From: Ascidia mentula
Taxonomy: Eukaryota; Chordata; Ascidiacea; Phlebobranchia; Ascidiidae
Direction of reading: 5' to 3'
NCBI GenBank assembly: GCA_947561715.1
Contig: OX387199.1
Span: 8,933,001-8,997,000 of the forward strand
Length of the DNA: 64,000 nucleotides
Shown here piece by piece: positions 41,390 to 54,100 of this stretch. The translations under genes were made by a program, and so were the position numbers. A model generated the notes under the pieces. It was not told the origin of the DNA and made no database searches. It saw only the letters and a list, made by a program, of their open reading frames with translations. Positions within the stretch are counted from its first letter, which is position 1. Every line of letters starts with the position of its first letter.

Positions 41390-42110
41390 TGACATTTAGT
41401 GATGGTGAAACCACACACTGCGTCCTTAAGGATTTGAAAAACATAGTAAAGCAAAAAAATTTAAAAAAAAAAGGTCATTAAAAGTCACGAAACGGCAACG
41501 CACAAGATCTACAACGATTCGGGTAACAATTGATATGACCTTGCGACCAACAAAAAGAGCAGCCTGGAAACGCTCTTGTGATCATTGGGGGCAAACGGAA
41601 ACTTAGAATGACTTGCAACGTGCCATGATTAGTAAAAGTTTTGCAAAAGATTGGAAAGATAATGAGACGACGAATATTATTTCCAAAGAAAAATCAAGCG
41701 TACAACAAAACAAGTTATTGAATAAAACGTAGCATTTTAACTTCCAAAGGCATTTCAAGGGCCACTAGCAAAACGCCAAAAGCCTTGCGAAGATATAAAA
41801 CAGGCTCGGTATGTAAACTTACCTCGCATCATCAATGCTTGTTAAAAAGTTTGAAATTTGATGCTAACAATATCCATTTTTTATGTTGTTTAACCCTTAC
41901 CTTTGATGTTGATTAGTTTTTTTTGTGGTATCAGTCGCAAATTTTGACGGATATTTATAACGCTTGGAATACTACAAGAGCATAAAAAGCAGTAAAAAAA
42001 AATGTTTACCACCAGAAGCAAAAAGAGAGAAAAGCAGAAACAAGTCCAAATAAATCGACACGAAAAGTTGTTCAAAAACAACTAAATACGAAAGAAATAT
42101 TGGCAACATC
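41390..42110 (+). pseudogene. Broken third copy of the two-exon lysine-rich gene
   Basis: Exon 1 homology (GATGGTGAAACCACACACTG, then AACGGCAACGCACAAGATC) runs from about 41400 to a conserved donor (CTCGGTATGT near 41812). A degraded exon 2 (KAKREKQKQVQINRH-like) lies at 41995-42090. Frameshifts and stops occur throughout. Confidence 0.7.
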
Positions 42111-42817
42111 AAGAAAATACAAATTTCCCTTTCAAAATGTATTCTCACAATGATTGCAGTGCATGAAGAACTTTGCGTTCAAACATATGACGTGTCAACT
42201 CCGTCGTCGCCAACATTTACCAGGAACACTGCAAAACCGTGCATGAGATTATCCACAGGAACAGCCGTTTCCTGTAACCTGTCACAATAACAAATCATTC
42301 CGTCTGCGAAAACAACGTGACAAAGCCAGAAGAAATGTTTTCCACTATCCAGAGAGAAAAGTCCCCGCCACAAATCAAAAAGAGATGCAGCAGTGCGTGA
42401 CGTCACTTCGGCGCTGCCATTCTCGCAGGAAACAGGCCGTTTTGACGTAGCGCAAGAGTTTTTTTCGTGCGAATATCATGACTCACCGAAATTGAAAAAG
42501 TGGGACGTTAAGCCAGGTGCGTGACGCTTTGAATAGTCGGAAAGAAAACGCTCCGTTTCGCAGCGAGACGTTTATAATGTCAGGGTGTTTTGCCCGAGGG
42601 CATAATTTACGTTAGCGTTGGCCGATAATAACCTGAGCGTTTGTCTGAATTCAGGTCTGAAAACTGTGTCGCATTTTTCCGTGAAGACAAACGACAGGAA
42701 AGTCTGTTAATGTGATTAACGCGAAGTGGATCAAAGTGTATCCAAAGTTGTTCAGATTTAGGCATACATTTATCAAGTACTGCTTGTGCAAGGCAAAGAC
42801 TACTGTGGATGTTTGAC
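42111..42817. other. Upstream region of the LDLa/7TM receptor
   Basis: No gene. A TATA-like word, TTTATAAT (42571-42578), lies about 245 bp before the receptor ATG, in sequence richer in CpG than its surroundings. It may be the promoter. Confidence 0.35.
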
Positions 42818-45800
42818 ATGAAGACGTTTTTCTACATTGCTGCATTGCTGGCATTGCTGGCAAGCTGTGACGCCCGTAAGTTTTATATAATTTGCTACAT
42901 TGCTAGCTTTTGTGCGTTAGATAGAAAGACAGAGGTTTAAATAAAGAAAGGCATGATGTCACAAACAAAGTTATTACGTGACCGATACTAGTTGGTTTAA
43001 GTACTAGCAGTTACCCGACTTTGTACAATAGTCCATTTTAGCACTGGTGATTTTTAAATTCATCAACAAACCAGTTCAATTTGCCCTTATTGATGACACC
43101 AAGGCCATAGTGTTCTGCAATTGTTTGTAATTCAAGACTATTGTAAGGTCTTAATTTTAAGGCTGGGTTGGAAGTACAAAACCTCCCCTAAACGCTTATT
43201 TGCGCAACAAGTTGCCGAAAACCACAAACACAAGTCGCCTTTCACATGCGTTACCTGAAGATAGGGCTACAGGTTACGCAACAATGCGCGTAAAAGAGCC
43301 GGCGACGAGTTCTGTAGTGTGTCATGCGTCGTTTTCAAGTCTCTATCTCAGCTGTATACCGTGATTCATGTGAAGCAAGTCACTCCTTCCGCTCTTAAGT
43401 TGTTTTTTGCGTCTGTTGTTTTGGGGAGTGCAATATAATTTTGGGAGGACAACATAATGTCCGTTCTGCCATGGATAAACACCTTTTTTTTCTTCTTCTT
43501 CTTTAATCGATGTTTTTTTTCGGATAATCAAACAGCTTTTATCAAATGCTTAAATTGATTTGCTTAAATGACTTCATTATTTCAATATGTCACATGTTCA
43601 TGCATGGCAGAAAGCATTTAGCTTTTGACTTGTTTCGCAATTTAACCCTGAAGTACTTATTTTGCAGAGGATTTTTACTGCAGCCAAAGTGAAAAAGTTC
43701 CGTTAAGCTTTAAGTGCGACGGAGTTAAGGATTGCACAAACGGATTGGATGAACAAAACTGTACTGGAAAAATTACACCTTTGTATGTACCCAGCATACT
43801 CCTTTACTTACGTTTGAACATTTTTTCTTTCTTTAATTGTATTTCAAGCTATTACTAAAGATGGTAACAAGTGTAATGTAACGCAGGTTGTATCAGTTTG
43901 ATGTCATCTGCCATCCGGCGAGACTTCCTCAGAGTTGTGTCAACAATAATGCATCAAGCGCAGTTTTAGTTTTATGCGCTGAGGAAATCTCGCCGGATGG
44001 CAGACGAAACGTCGGCTAATAAACACTTTAGAAACTTAAGTGCCAGAAAAACAATTCCGATTAATTAGTATGCCTGGCAGAAAAATAGCAGTATGATTAC
44101 AGTTGTTATTCTATCTATGTATATTGAACTGTATTTTGAAAATTGTGTGCAGAAAGTTGCGGTGTTTTATTTTGTTTAAAACAGCCTGGAATTCTTTAGT
44201 AATTGAAATGCTAAAAATTCTCCTAACTGAACCAGTTCTGCCATTTTCTCGACCAAACCACGTGACTCATATCACATGACTTCACCTGCGCGCGTATATT
44301 TTCAGGTTTGTTGGCACAGTCCCATGCGATAGGGTCGATGCGGTTCGTTGCGGAGACTCCAACGCATGTATACGCTTAAGCGAAATGTGTGACGGGGCGT
44401 ACGATTGTCCAGACAACAGCGACGAGATATTTGGGGGCCCAGGATTCAAGTGCGTCATCAAAACAGCGGTTGGTGTCCCGTGCGTTCTGCCACAAGTCAA
44501 TCTCCTTGATTCGACGTCCCACTGCGTAAACAGCGCAGATTTGTGTTTTGACAAGACCGGCGCGTTGACTTACAGCTGCTTCCAGTGTCTTGACAGAAAA
44601 CATGTAAGTCTAACTTAATTTCCATAAAAATATCAATACTATTTTTCAAACAAACGGGTTCATAGGTGCGAAAAATTTAGAATTGATTACGCGAGTCATC
44701 AGTGCTGTATGAGGACCTTACAGCACTGATCATAAACACAGCAGTTGTTCAAGTTTGCTCTTTCCATGAATGGCATATTAGCTCTGGCTTTTATCTTTGG
44801 CGTAAACGGGTTCATACAGAACCGGTACAATATACGATAAAGTTTAGAATATTTATTTAAGTTTAAATGGTTTAATACTTGCTAGTGTTTACGCCTGCGT
44901 GGGATTCTAGCGTAATCACATTTCTCCGGGAACACAGTAAGCTTGGTATTTCGAATTGTGGCGCAATACCATGAACAGAACAGGTTAACAGACAGGGTCT
45001 AAATTTACTTCCCAAATTGTCCGCGCGACCAAATACCAAGCCGCAATTAACGAAAACTTGCCGAGGGCGAGCCGCAATTACGTAGGAGAAAGGTCACTTT
45101 CCCGTCCCTTGTTTGCACGGATATAATTTGCCCAAGTGAAAAACGTCAATTAACAATTTCATTCAAGGAAAAAAATAGTTGCGAGAAGCAGGTGTAACTC
45201 CGCAAGCCAACGTTTAGCCCACACAAGTGGATTTGAATACATACTGCAAAATAACCTGGTTACAATTAATCATAACTTTCAAATCATCCAGGTGATATCC
45301 ACGTTCCAAGTATGCGACGGAATACTAGATTGTGCCGATTTCTCGGACGAATGTCTGTGCGAGGAACAGGACATTCCCGAAGTCTGCCACCTCTACAGCG
45401 GAACAGAACCCGAATGCTTGTTATCTAATTCATACCTCGATTACTTATACGAAAATGACTATCCCGGTTACGGGGACACAGGTAAAGCAAACTATGTTGT
45501 GTTTAGGGGTAGAGCCCTTAGTTTTGCAATTGAAATTCCGCCGTATAAGCATGCAAAATGAGTGTTTAAGAACGGCTTTTGTTGAAGCTATTTTCAAAAA
45601 ATCTCCTTAAAGTTAACCCTGAAATGTGGTCACACATCGATATTTTTTACTTCTTTATATTTATTTCCTGTATCTGCCATTTAAGGGATGCAGACTGGGC
45701 ACAAGTGGTTGCAAAATATCACCATACCATGCGGAGATGGCCAGTGTATCACAAGCGCTCAGCTTTGCAACCAATATGAAGACTGCGCCAATGGCCTGGA

Positions 45801-47944
45801 CGAGTACCACTGCTACAGCTCTTCAACAGCAAGCCATCTCCTGACTCTAAGCAGCCAAATAACCGACCAAAATTCTTCTTTCGCCGGATTTTACAATCGA
45901 ACAGTGGCGAGCATGAGTCCCAACTCCACCATGCTTTGTCAGAGCAGCGCAGGAGTTACAGTGGTGGCGGTTAAGTGTGACGGAAGGCCAACGTGTGAGA
46001 ATCTGATGGACGAATGCGACCCCTTGTGTGGGAAATTGCCACCCTTTTGCAGTGTGGACTTGTCTTGTTTATTTACCCCGTATATATGCGACGGATTGTG
46101 GCAGAGCGACCAGATGTGTGGCAGACGAATACCGGAGGAGGAAATGGGTTGCCCTCATCGCTTTTATTGCAAAAGCGGAACGGCCATCAGCATCGCTATG
46201 AGTCAGGTATGTTCACGGCGTCCGATACTGAATTACTTTCTTATTTAAAAACAAAAATACGAGAATGGAATTTTAAAAACTTGTTTCCATCACAATACAA
46301 CGCGGATTTGTGATACCATGAGGTTTTTGCACACTAAGCTAATGACTAACTAACCAGTGTCCTCAATTTCAGAGGTGCGACGGGCTCATAAACTGTGATA
46401 ACGAATCTGACGAGAGCGTTGAGCAGAATTGCACCGACGGTCGTTTCTATTGCGAACAGCGCGACCCCAACAACACATCACCCCTCAATCTTCTCTTCGT
46501 CCCCGATAATCTGAAAGTGAACGGACGTGAAGAGTGTTTGGACGGTAGCGATGAATGCCCAAGTGTCTTTGACCAGCAAGACGAGTTTAGCTCGCGGGAA
46601 GAGATGATCAGGAATTTATCGTTGCGGATTATACTGTGGATTATTGCTCCTGTGGCACTTGTGGCCAATGTTCTCGTGCTGGCATTCACATTACAGCGAA
46701 TGTACAAGAGAAGAGGAACGGATAATCCCATTGCCAAGAGCCACACGTTTATGATCGCAAATCTTAGCTTCGCCGACGGCACGATGGGAGTGTATTTAAT
46801 TATTTTGTCCATCGCCAGTACAACACATTCTGGAAACTACTGCCTAGCAGACAAGCAATGGCGCACCGGCGCCGCTTGTCGAGTCATGGGATCTTTGGTG
46901 ATTTTTTCCAGCGAAGCTTCCGTGTTGATTTTACTCATCATGGGTCTGTTCCGGTTGTACACCATCTACCAGCCCTTTGAGGCTAACTTCTCTTCAAAAT
47001 CGGGACTCGTGGTCAGAATTGCAGTGATTGGCTCATGGCTAACGTCACTGGTTCTCTCTATTTTGCCGTGGGTGCTTGATGATTTTTTTTCGCACGCTTG
47101 GTTTCCAAGTCCGTTTTTCCTTTCCGACGTGATTAGCAAAGACACCTACGTTACTTTCAAGAACCGACTGGACACCATGCGTAACTATTTGTCGAAAAAC
47201 GTGGATTTTCCGCCTAACAGTACCCTGAAGTTGTCGGCCAACGCATTGTCATTCGAACCGCACGGATGGGTGGGCTATTATTCGCAAAACGGCGTTTGCT
47301 TGCCAAACTTTTTCACTCATAAAGGCGACCCCGGTTGGCAATTAACCATTTTCCTTGTCACGTTCAACTTCGTGGCTTTCATTACTATGGTGGTGGTTTA
47401 TTCTCTCATCTGGCGCTTAACAACTTCGACCGCGGCAATCAAGATACGTAAAAACGTCCCCAAAGGTACCAAGCTTAACTACCAGAAGTGCAAATTGCAG
47501 AGTCGAGTGACCCGTCTCCTTTTTACTGATTTTTTTTGCTGGATACCCTTATGTAGCATGGCCTACGCCTATTTCGCCGGGGCTCAGATAAACGACGTCG
47601 CCTATGCCGTGGCAGGAATCATCCTTCTTCCAATCAACAGCGCTCTTAACCCAATACTGTACGCAGGAATATTCGACAATGTCATGTCGAAGTGCTCCGC
47701 AATGTACAAGGCTCGTAGAATCGGAATTAAACGTGGAGGCAAGTTGGAACAAAGCGAAACTTCTGGGGGGAGTAGTAATATGGCGGGACGTTCTTTGAGA
47801 TACACTGGCGAGAACACCCCAACCACCAGCTTGCAAGGGACACCTCAACTGAAAACCCGCAAGGATATTGTTAACACTGTGTCAAAAGCGCCTCAAACCA
47901 GTAAAGGGCTCTGCACACCAGACGCGGCTGACGGTTGCGGCTAG
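42818..47944 (+). CDS. LDLa-repeat 7TM receptor (GRL101/LGR-like), six exons, 917 aa
   Basis: Exons 42818-42875, 43668-43782, 44306-44603, 45292-45481, 45686-46206 and 46373-47944 have GT/AG ends and phases that close throughout. Exon 1 is a signal peptide (MKTFFYIAALLALLASCDA). The ectodomain has at least five LDLa-type modules with the Cys..CDG..DC..DE signature: FKCDGVKDCTNGLDEQNC; CDGAYDCPDNSDE; VCDGILDCADFSDE; LCNQYEDCANGLDEYHC; RCDGLINCDNESDE. The last exon carries the whole 7TM core: TM1 IILWIIAPVALVANVL, TM3 with FRLY where most class A receptors have DRY, and TM7 LPINSALNPILY, the LGR/relaxin-receptor hallmark. No leucine-rich repeats are visible, unlike LGR7/8 or snail GRL101. It is a plasma-membrane receptor with unknown ligand. 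The last residues derive from a transposon-like repeat. Confidence 0.92.
43891..44025. repeat. Inverted pair of decayed hammerhead-like modules in intron 2
   Basis: CTGAGGA, then (A/G)TCTCGCCGGATGGCAGA, occurs on the minus strand (about 43935-43903) and on the plus strand (43979-44004), facing apart around 43 bp. The plus copy continues GACGAAACGTC (44003-44013), which supplies the GAAA box and a minimal AC/GT helix III. Helix I does not pair well, and the minus copy lacks GAAA. It is probably the relic of Penelope-like terminal sequences. Confidence 0.5.
44990..45270. repeat. Dispersed repeat in receptor intron 3 (also at about 38090-38300)
   Basis: CCCGTCCCTTGTTTGC..ATAATTTGCCCAAGTGAAAAACGT and TTTAGCCCACACAAG correspond in order and spacing to words at 38150-38260. 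It is a degraded repeat of unknown class. Confidence 0.5.
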
Positions 47945-48582
47945 CGATGCGTAGCGGTCGCGTATTTTTCCCGCGCTTTTTGAAGCGGCAAGGGGATTCA
48001 CACCTGCAGTGCGGTTGGCGGTAACGCGATAAAACATTTCAATATCTAAAATACCTTGAGCGTCTTTGTGTCGTAAAAACGTTCATGGGAAACTTCATTT
48101 AGTTTTATTATAAGACAATTAACTTAATAATCTATATAATATTCACGTACGGAGCGTTTACTCACGACTTATATATTACTTGGTTTGCTTTTACTGTAAG
48201 GACACCAAATGACTATGTTAGTGAAACTGATCTACAATATTTCGTTAAAGAAACGTTTTTACAAAGTCCAAAAAATTAATTACCGCAAATCCAGTAATTA
48301 TTGTGATCCATTAATTAATTTCTGATATTTTATCACCAAACACCCCATATACAAATAGAATTTCCTAAAACCACCTAAAATTAATCGTGACAAGCCAAAA
48401 ACCCTGCGAAAACAAACTTCAGATCAACGCGGCTGACGGAAAAGTTAAATCTGATTTAACTCCGCCGTCAGACGCTTCGAGCGAGAAAATCACGCCGTCA
48501 CGGCATGACGCCAGCTGGTGTGAATGCCCCGCCGCTTCGAAACCGCGTCGCCAGCCGTTAACCGCGTTTGGTGTGAATCCCG
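47905..48582. mobile_element. Inverted-repeat element (MITE-like) overlapping the receptor stop codon
   Basis: CACACCAGACGCGGCTGACGG (about 47914-47934) is an imperfect inverted copy of CCGTTAACCGCGTTTGGTGTG (48556-48575 region). The words GGCTGACGG and TGGTGTGAAT recur internally (48429, 48518), suggesting nested copies. It does not code for a transposase. The left end lies inside the last codons of the receptor gene. No clear target duplication was found. Confidence 0.6.
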
Positions 48583-51019
48583 CTTCACACTGTCGTTTGA
48601 CAAAAAAGCGCAGCAAGCATCAACTGGCTTTGTAATTGGTTTTTTACTTTTGTCGGAAAGAAGTTTTTAAGGTTTACGTCAAGTGTTTTTGTTGTAAAAT
48701 GCTTTTACGACTGTGTACATTGTTTACCTCTCCAAAGAGCTGCTCGATTTTGCTATATTAATAAACGTAGAGTAGCTGTGACGAAGCTTAAATAAATAAA
48801 AAGTACTGTTTGTTGTAGGTGTTGAATGTCATGTGAGGGTTCATATGCAAGTTAATCGATAAGATAATAGACCTCCCTGCTCGGTGGCGCCCAACCAAAA
48901 AGAACGTTTACGAACCTGGGCTTAGTTGGTTCTGTATTTTTGGGTTCCACGTCACTACTTCTATTTCCACCTCAATGAACCAGATTAATATTTTATTACG
49001 TGAGCTGGAGAAGAGAAACAGGCAGGGTTGGGGTAGTTTAAGTGAATCAGCCAAGTGTTTCTCCCCCAAATCGTTTCTCTGTGCCAAACAGAGCGTGTCT
49101 AGGAATCCGCTATTTCCCATTGTGTAAAACCTGGCAGGGGCCCCAGAATCCCTTTCATGTTGGATTATTGCCTTCGTAATGTGATACGTTAGAGTCAACA
49201 TCGAAAATAATTTGCGACCACGCGAGTAAACAGAACTTACAGGGAAAATGGGCTGAATAGTTCCTATAAAAGCATATATCTCATATGAGTATAATAATTT
49301 TTTAATGCTATGTCCCGTTTTTAGATTACTATTAGAAAAACAATGCCTTAGGGCCGGCCACAAATCCAGACTAAAGGTATTTAGCTTCATGTTTAGTCGC
49401 AAAAAATATATATTTGTATTTTTAGGTCACATTCACAATTTGACTTGGGATCACGAGGGCCCTAATCCGTCATTGATTGTTTAATTATGTGGACAGCTTA
49501 TACAGAATGTTAATTTGCGTACCAATCGTACAAGTTCAGTTGATTTTAAATTCAAAATTGGTTTGATCTAAATCCAAACGGACACTTCTGAATAAAGCAG
49601 CATTGTTGGAGATGTGCGCTAGGTAGCGCCATGGTTTTAAACATGCGAACCCACTGATAGTTTCCCAGAGCTTAAAGTCTTTGTTACTCTATAGTGGACA
49701 CCACCTGGTTAAGACGCGGAACAAAGCATCGGAAGGTGTGTTCGTCCCGAATGATCAGGAAATTAAATTTTACAAGATTATTGACTGAAGTCGAGCTGAT
49801 TGGCGTTTTTGGGATATTTTTAGTCTCCTGATGATTGAAAAAAAAACACGTAACGGCATTACCATATTGATGATAGTGTTTGACACAAAAACTACTGGTT
49901 AGTTTTGTAGGAAATGTGTTCATGAACAATTATTTTTTTTGCACATGGCAGGGATATTCTTTGTTGTGAATAACATATATAAAAATAATTCATTTGCAAA
50001 TTTAGTACGTATCCCATTTCACCCAGTAATATACACCAGCGTATAGTCAATAGACAATCACTCCTTTCAAATAGATTTGGTCATTAAAGGTGCCGGTTAT
50101 CATCACGCAATGATCACCTTTAGTTGGACGACGATGCAATTCCTTTCCCAGCGGACGGCGACGCACTGTGACGTCATAATCGTCGAAAGTGCAGCTGTCG
50201 GGCGTAGTTTAAACTTAGGGTGTTGAATAACTTCGGTGCTGCCTCAGAAGTTAGCGTATGCGGGCATTCGTACAATGGAAGCCTAAATGGCAATTGCGTC
50301 AAGGCCCCCAACCTACATCAATCCTGTTTTACAAATTTGAACAGCTTTCCGTATAGTTGGTTTTGTTGTGCAATCATGTTGGACGATTCCCAATGTGGTC
50401 TGAATTGACAGTTGGCCTTACATAAAAACGGCATAAGCTACAGTTCATGTTACAAAAACCCATGTTTGGCATTGTAATAATTTCTAAGAAAAACTATTAC
50501 TCAAAGTGATTCTTTAAATCCACTTGAGTATTTATTTTCGTAATACTTGTAGCTTCCGCTCTTGATTTCATGCCTTAAATAAAGGAGAAATCAGGCCCTC
50601 ATAGATCACAATTCATTGGTTACAAACTTGTTTATGTGATGTCACAGAGGAATTCTACAAATCGTAGGTCAATTAAAGATCGCAGTTTTCATTCAAGAGA
50701 TCAAGGTTAGGACTGTGAATCACATACTTACAAACACACGGGGTGCAACATACGTAGTCTGACATGGAATTGTCTAGATTTCCGTGACAGTGTCCAGACC
50801 GCGAGGGTGGTTGCTGAGTCAATCGCTATCTAATGCGAAGGCTCCAGACTGTAAAAAGTTCACGCGTATTGGTGTGCTCAAAATTTTCGTGCATTTAGTT
50901 TTAACTTAACTCGTAGTGAAGTTAACCGGACAACAAGGAACGGAGTTTTGTCTGCTTCGCTACTGCAGCCGTAACTCCCGAGCGACATAACTTGCGGCGT
51001 CAGACCCGCTCGTCAGGGC
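48583..51019. other. Intergenic between receptor and synaptopodin-like gene
   Basis: Contains likely poly(A) signals for the receptor (AATAAA near 48761 and 48793). The minus-strand frames at 48908-49402 and 49684-49929 have no recognisable domain and were not called. Otherwise I see nothing. Confidence 0.5.
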
Positions 51020-51027
51020 TATAAATA
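51020..51027 (+). promoter_or_regulatory. TATA box of the synaptopodin-like gene
   Basis: TATAAATA at 51020-51027 lies 128 bp upstream of ATG 51155, leaving room for a 5' leader of about 100 bp. Confidence 0.55.
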
Positions 51028-51154
51028 CATTCAAGGCCTTTGCGCAGATCTGACGAGAGTTTGCAAGCAATATGGCGTGCAATAAAAACCGGAGATAGAC
51101 TGTCGGTTAATTCGCGCGGGTCACATTTGTGGAATTGGCTCAGACTCCTTTACA

Positions 51155-54100
51155 ATGAGCCTTTCAGATCACGAAGAGGCCTTGAAGGCGGTCGAAGACG
51201 CCCAGTGGGACGCTGCTGATGAGCAAGGGCACCTCTATGAAAAGTAAGTCGTTGTTCCTATCTATACTGCATGAATGTGTCTTGTTTGTATTTAAACTTT
51301 AATGGATAGAAACTAATTTGCAAAAATCTTACGTTTTCTATTTTATCCAATGGAATAAAATCTAGTTTCGCTCAAAAATATTTTACTTTGCATTCCAGTG
51401 TATTAAAACGATTACTTGTAACGCGGTGATGTAAATATCGCCAGCGTATTTTTTGATTTGTGCTTCACAAATGTACTGTACAATGTTATGAATATACATG
51501 TTATTCGGAGCATTGATCAGAATTAATGTAAAGTACACGTCAACTTGTTACAAAAGTATGTTTTTTAGTTTCAACACATATGCAAATGTGTCCACTGACG
51601 AAGCAACTGAAACTAAACAAATCCTAACATCACCTAAAGGTGAGTTACAAACTTACAGAAAATACAGTCTTTAGACAGAGATGAGTTGTTTATTAAAAGT
51701 CCAGCGTACACGAAGGCAATAAATCACTTGGGAAATCCATTAAGCGAAAAGGCGTTGATAGGACTGTTACCAGCTGAGCATGCAGCAAGTAAAAAAGTGC
51801 GCCAGCAGACATGGTTTAATTAATGGCCATCCGTCAAACAGAAAGGAGCAAATGTGGTACGGGAAAGAATGGAGAGGAGAGTTTTGCAAACGGATTTAAA
51901 CTAAGAGTTGGTAAAATGTAAATTTCTGCACAATTGTCTGGGCTCGGAATTCGCAAAGACAAAAAATGTGGAATCTATGAATAGAATAGAGTTAGAGCAA
52001 GTTAGGGGTTATCGACACGATGATAATTTAAGCAAGCACACAGTTTACTTTCAAACGATACTTTTCGGTTTTGTTTATTTCCATTTTATAATATGGTGTT
52101 AGCGAGGAAGGGGGTGATAAGTGATAAACCTAACAAATTCTAAAAAATGGTGGAATGCTCTCTTAACATTTTGTCGTTGATTAATCAAAATAAAACAAAT
52201 TATTTCAAGCCAGTTACTCGCAACGTTGTATTACTTTTTCACATTAGCTTCCCAAGGGAATCGAAACTACTTAATTCAGTATTTAAATGGTTGACCTTTG
52301 TGCACTGTAGTATTTAAAAAATCTGACGGATCACTGTTAGTATCTCTGACAAAATAATCTTTGTGTAGGTGTACAATCAGGAAAAGACGCGAAAAAGGTT
52401 TGTAAGAACATCACGCGGCTTCTGCGCGACCGACACTCAACAACGCGAGGTTCTCGAATGTTCCAGAAGCGCAGAAGGAGATCAGAGAGATTCGCAATAG
52501 TCGCTTACGGAACTCAACCAGCAGAGGAAAAGGAAGACGAAGAAGACAAACAGGAAGTCAGAGTTTATCCGACGATATTTATGTTGAATAGCCATTAGGC
52601 TAATTGACATATTGTTATGTTTGCAGACATCAGGTTCGGAAAGAGAGGATTCCGATTCAATATTTCTGATTTCAACCGACGACGAAATTCCGGTTTATGA
52701 TCGTCCGGGTCCTGATAACGTGCTGGAAAGGGACCGTAGTTTGAGTTCAGAAGAACAGGTATATGATAAAAGTTGCGTATGTGGAAATAACCACGTTTAT
52801 ATTATTATGTCCCACGTAGATCATTCACAATCAGCATCGCAATTTGGCGGAGGACGCAATGAATATGAAGGGAAAGGGTGCGAAGTTATTTGCCAAACGC
52901 CAGCAGCGAATGGAGAAGTTTGTAATCGAGAATAAACCCGCGGAAGATGATAACTCCCCAAATCAAAACGGGAACCCATCGCCAGGACCCGTTGCCTTTG
53001 TAAACCACGCCTACAATCCAAGGGAGCAAAGCAGGGAAAGTTACACTCCAGTTACATGCAACAACATACATTCGACCGGCAGCACTGACAGGTTCAACGG
53101 GTTCGCATCGGATGAGAATATCGCAATGGAACGTGGAAATGACTTGTCCATTAAAGTCGCAGCGGTTTCCACACCAAAGTGCCGTAAATTTAGGCCAGCC
53201 GAGAAGCAACCGTGGGCTGATGATGGACAACCGGCACGCTACGCGAGCGCCGATTGGTCTTCAGACGAAGAAAGTCAACGCAAGCCCGTGCATTTGTCGT
53301 ATGAAAGCGACTACACTGGAGCAAAACCGCAGAAAAGGAATGCCTTTAGAAGTGTGAAAGCTCCTACAGAGAACTTTAACAAACCCCTTCTGCGGCCAAT
53401 GTCTGTCGATCCACAGGCATTAGACCTATATCAGCCGCCCCCAAGTGACAGCGGAATTTATAATAAACCAGCCAGATCGTGGAAAAGCGTGAAATTTCAA
53501 CCCAAGTCTCAAAGCAAGCCCAGAGAAACGCCAGGTGAATTCCAACTCTCACAGTTTGTGTTATAATATTTTGATAACTCCTCTTGTTGAGAGACTAAAA
53601 GTAAATTCCCATATCCGTTTGGTTGTGACCTGATGTTTTCCAGATAAATCGCCTAATGTTCCGTATCCTTGCACTTGGTCAAAGACAATGTCATCAACAC
53701 CAGTCATTATTTCAATGCCTCCCACGCAAACAAAGCTACTTACAACAAGTACTTGGAAGCCACCTACCAAAGCCCAAGTGGCGCAAATGACCAAAAGCGT
53801 TTCATCGTCAAATCAATCACATAAAAAGCAAGACGTGCGAGCTCCTTCTCCGTCAGTGGCTCTTCTTCAGACACCAATTGGATGCCGCTCCCCGTCGCCA
53901 TGCTTACGGGAACCAGTGTCTCGTGATCCAAGCCCCAGTGTCCGTGGAACACAAAACGGGACTACGACGCTTCCACCGAGGTCCACGCTGTCACCACCTC
54001 CTAGATACCCGCCCCAATTTAACTGCACATCCCCAAGCGCACCCCCTCCAAGTAAGAGTCAAGATGGAGACGACAAGAAACCAAAAGTCGCTGCTTGTAT

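Larger units (their letters stand above)
34280..42110 (+). repeat. Tandem array of lysine-rich protein genes and their 5' regions
   Basis: A shared 5' block (ATGGCGCAACAG..TGTCGCCACTGTTCAAACA) occurs at about 34458, 36490 and 39527. A shared acceptor context (AATCGTTGTTTTGCAG, or TACAG) is at about 34732, 36697, 39739 and 41338. The word GGTGCAAAGCGGGCTCGGTGAAGG is at 35757 and 38625. Coding parts follow at 36746, 39785 and, broken, 41390. The unit is near 2.9-3.0 kb. The first unit (34280-34760) has the 5' region but no recognisable coding part. No other gene is seen in 34760-36690 or 37690-39780. Confidence 0.8.

Noticed and set aside
51562-51620. A type III hammerhead-like arrangement: TTTAGTTTCA / TGAAACTAAA arms around a hairpin, with CTGACGA and GAAAC.
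   Set aside because: The segment is exon 2 of the synaptopodin-like gene, bounded by a good acceptor and donor with closing phase. Helix II would be only AG/CT, and the simple 10-bp stem explains the pairing better.
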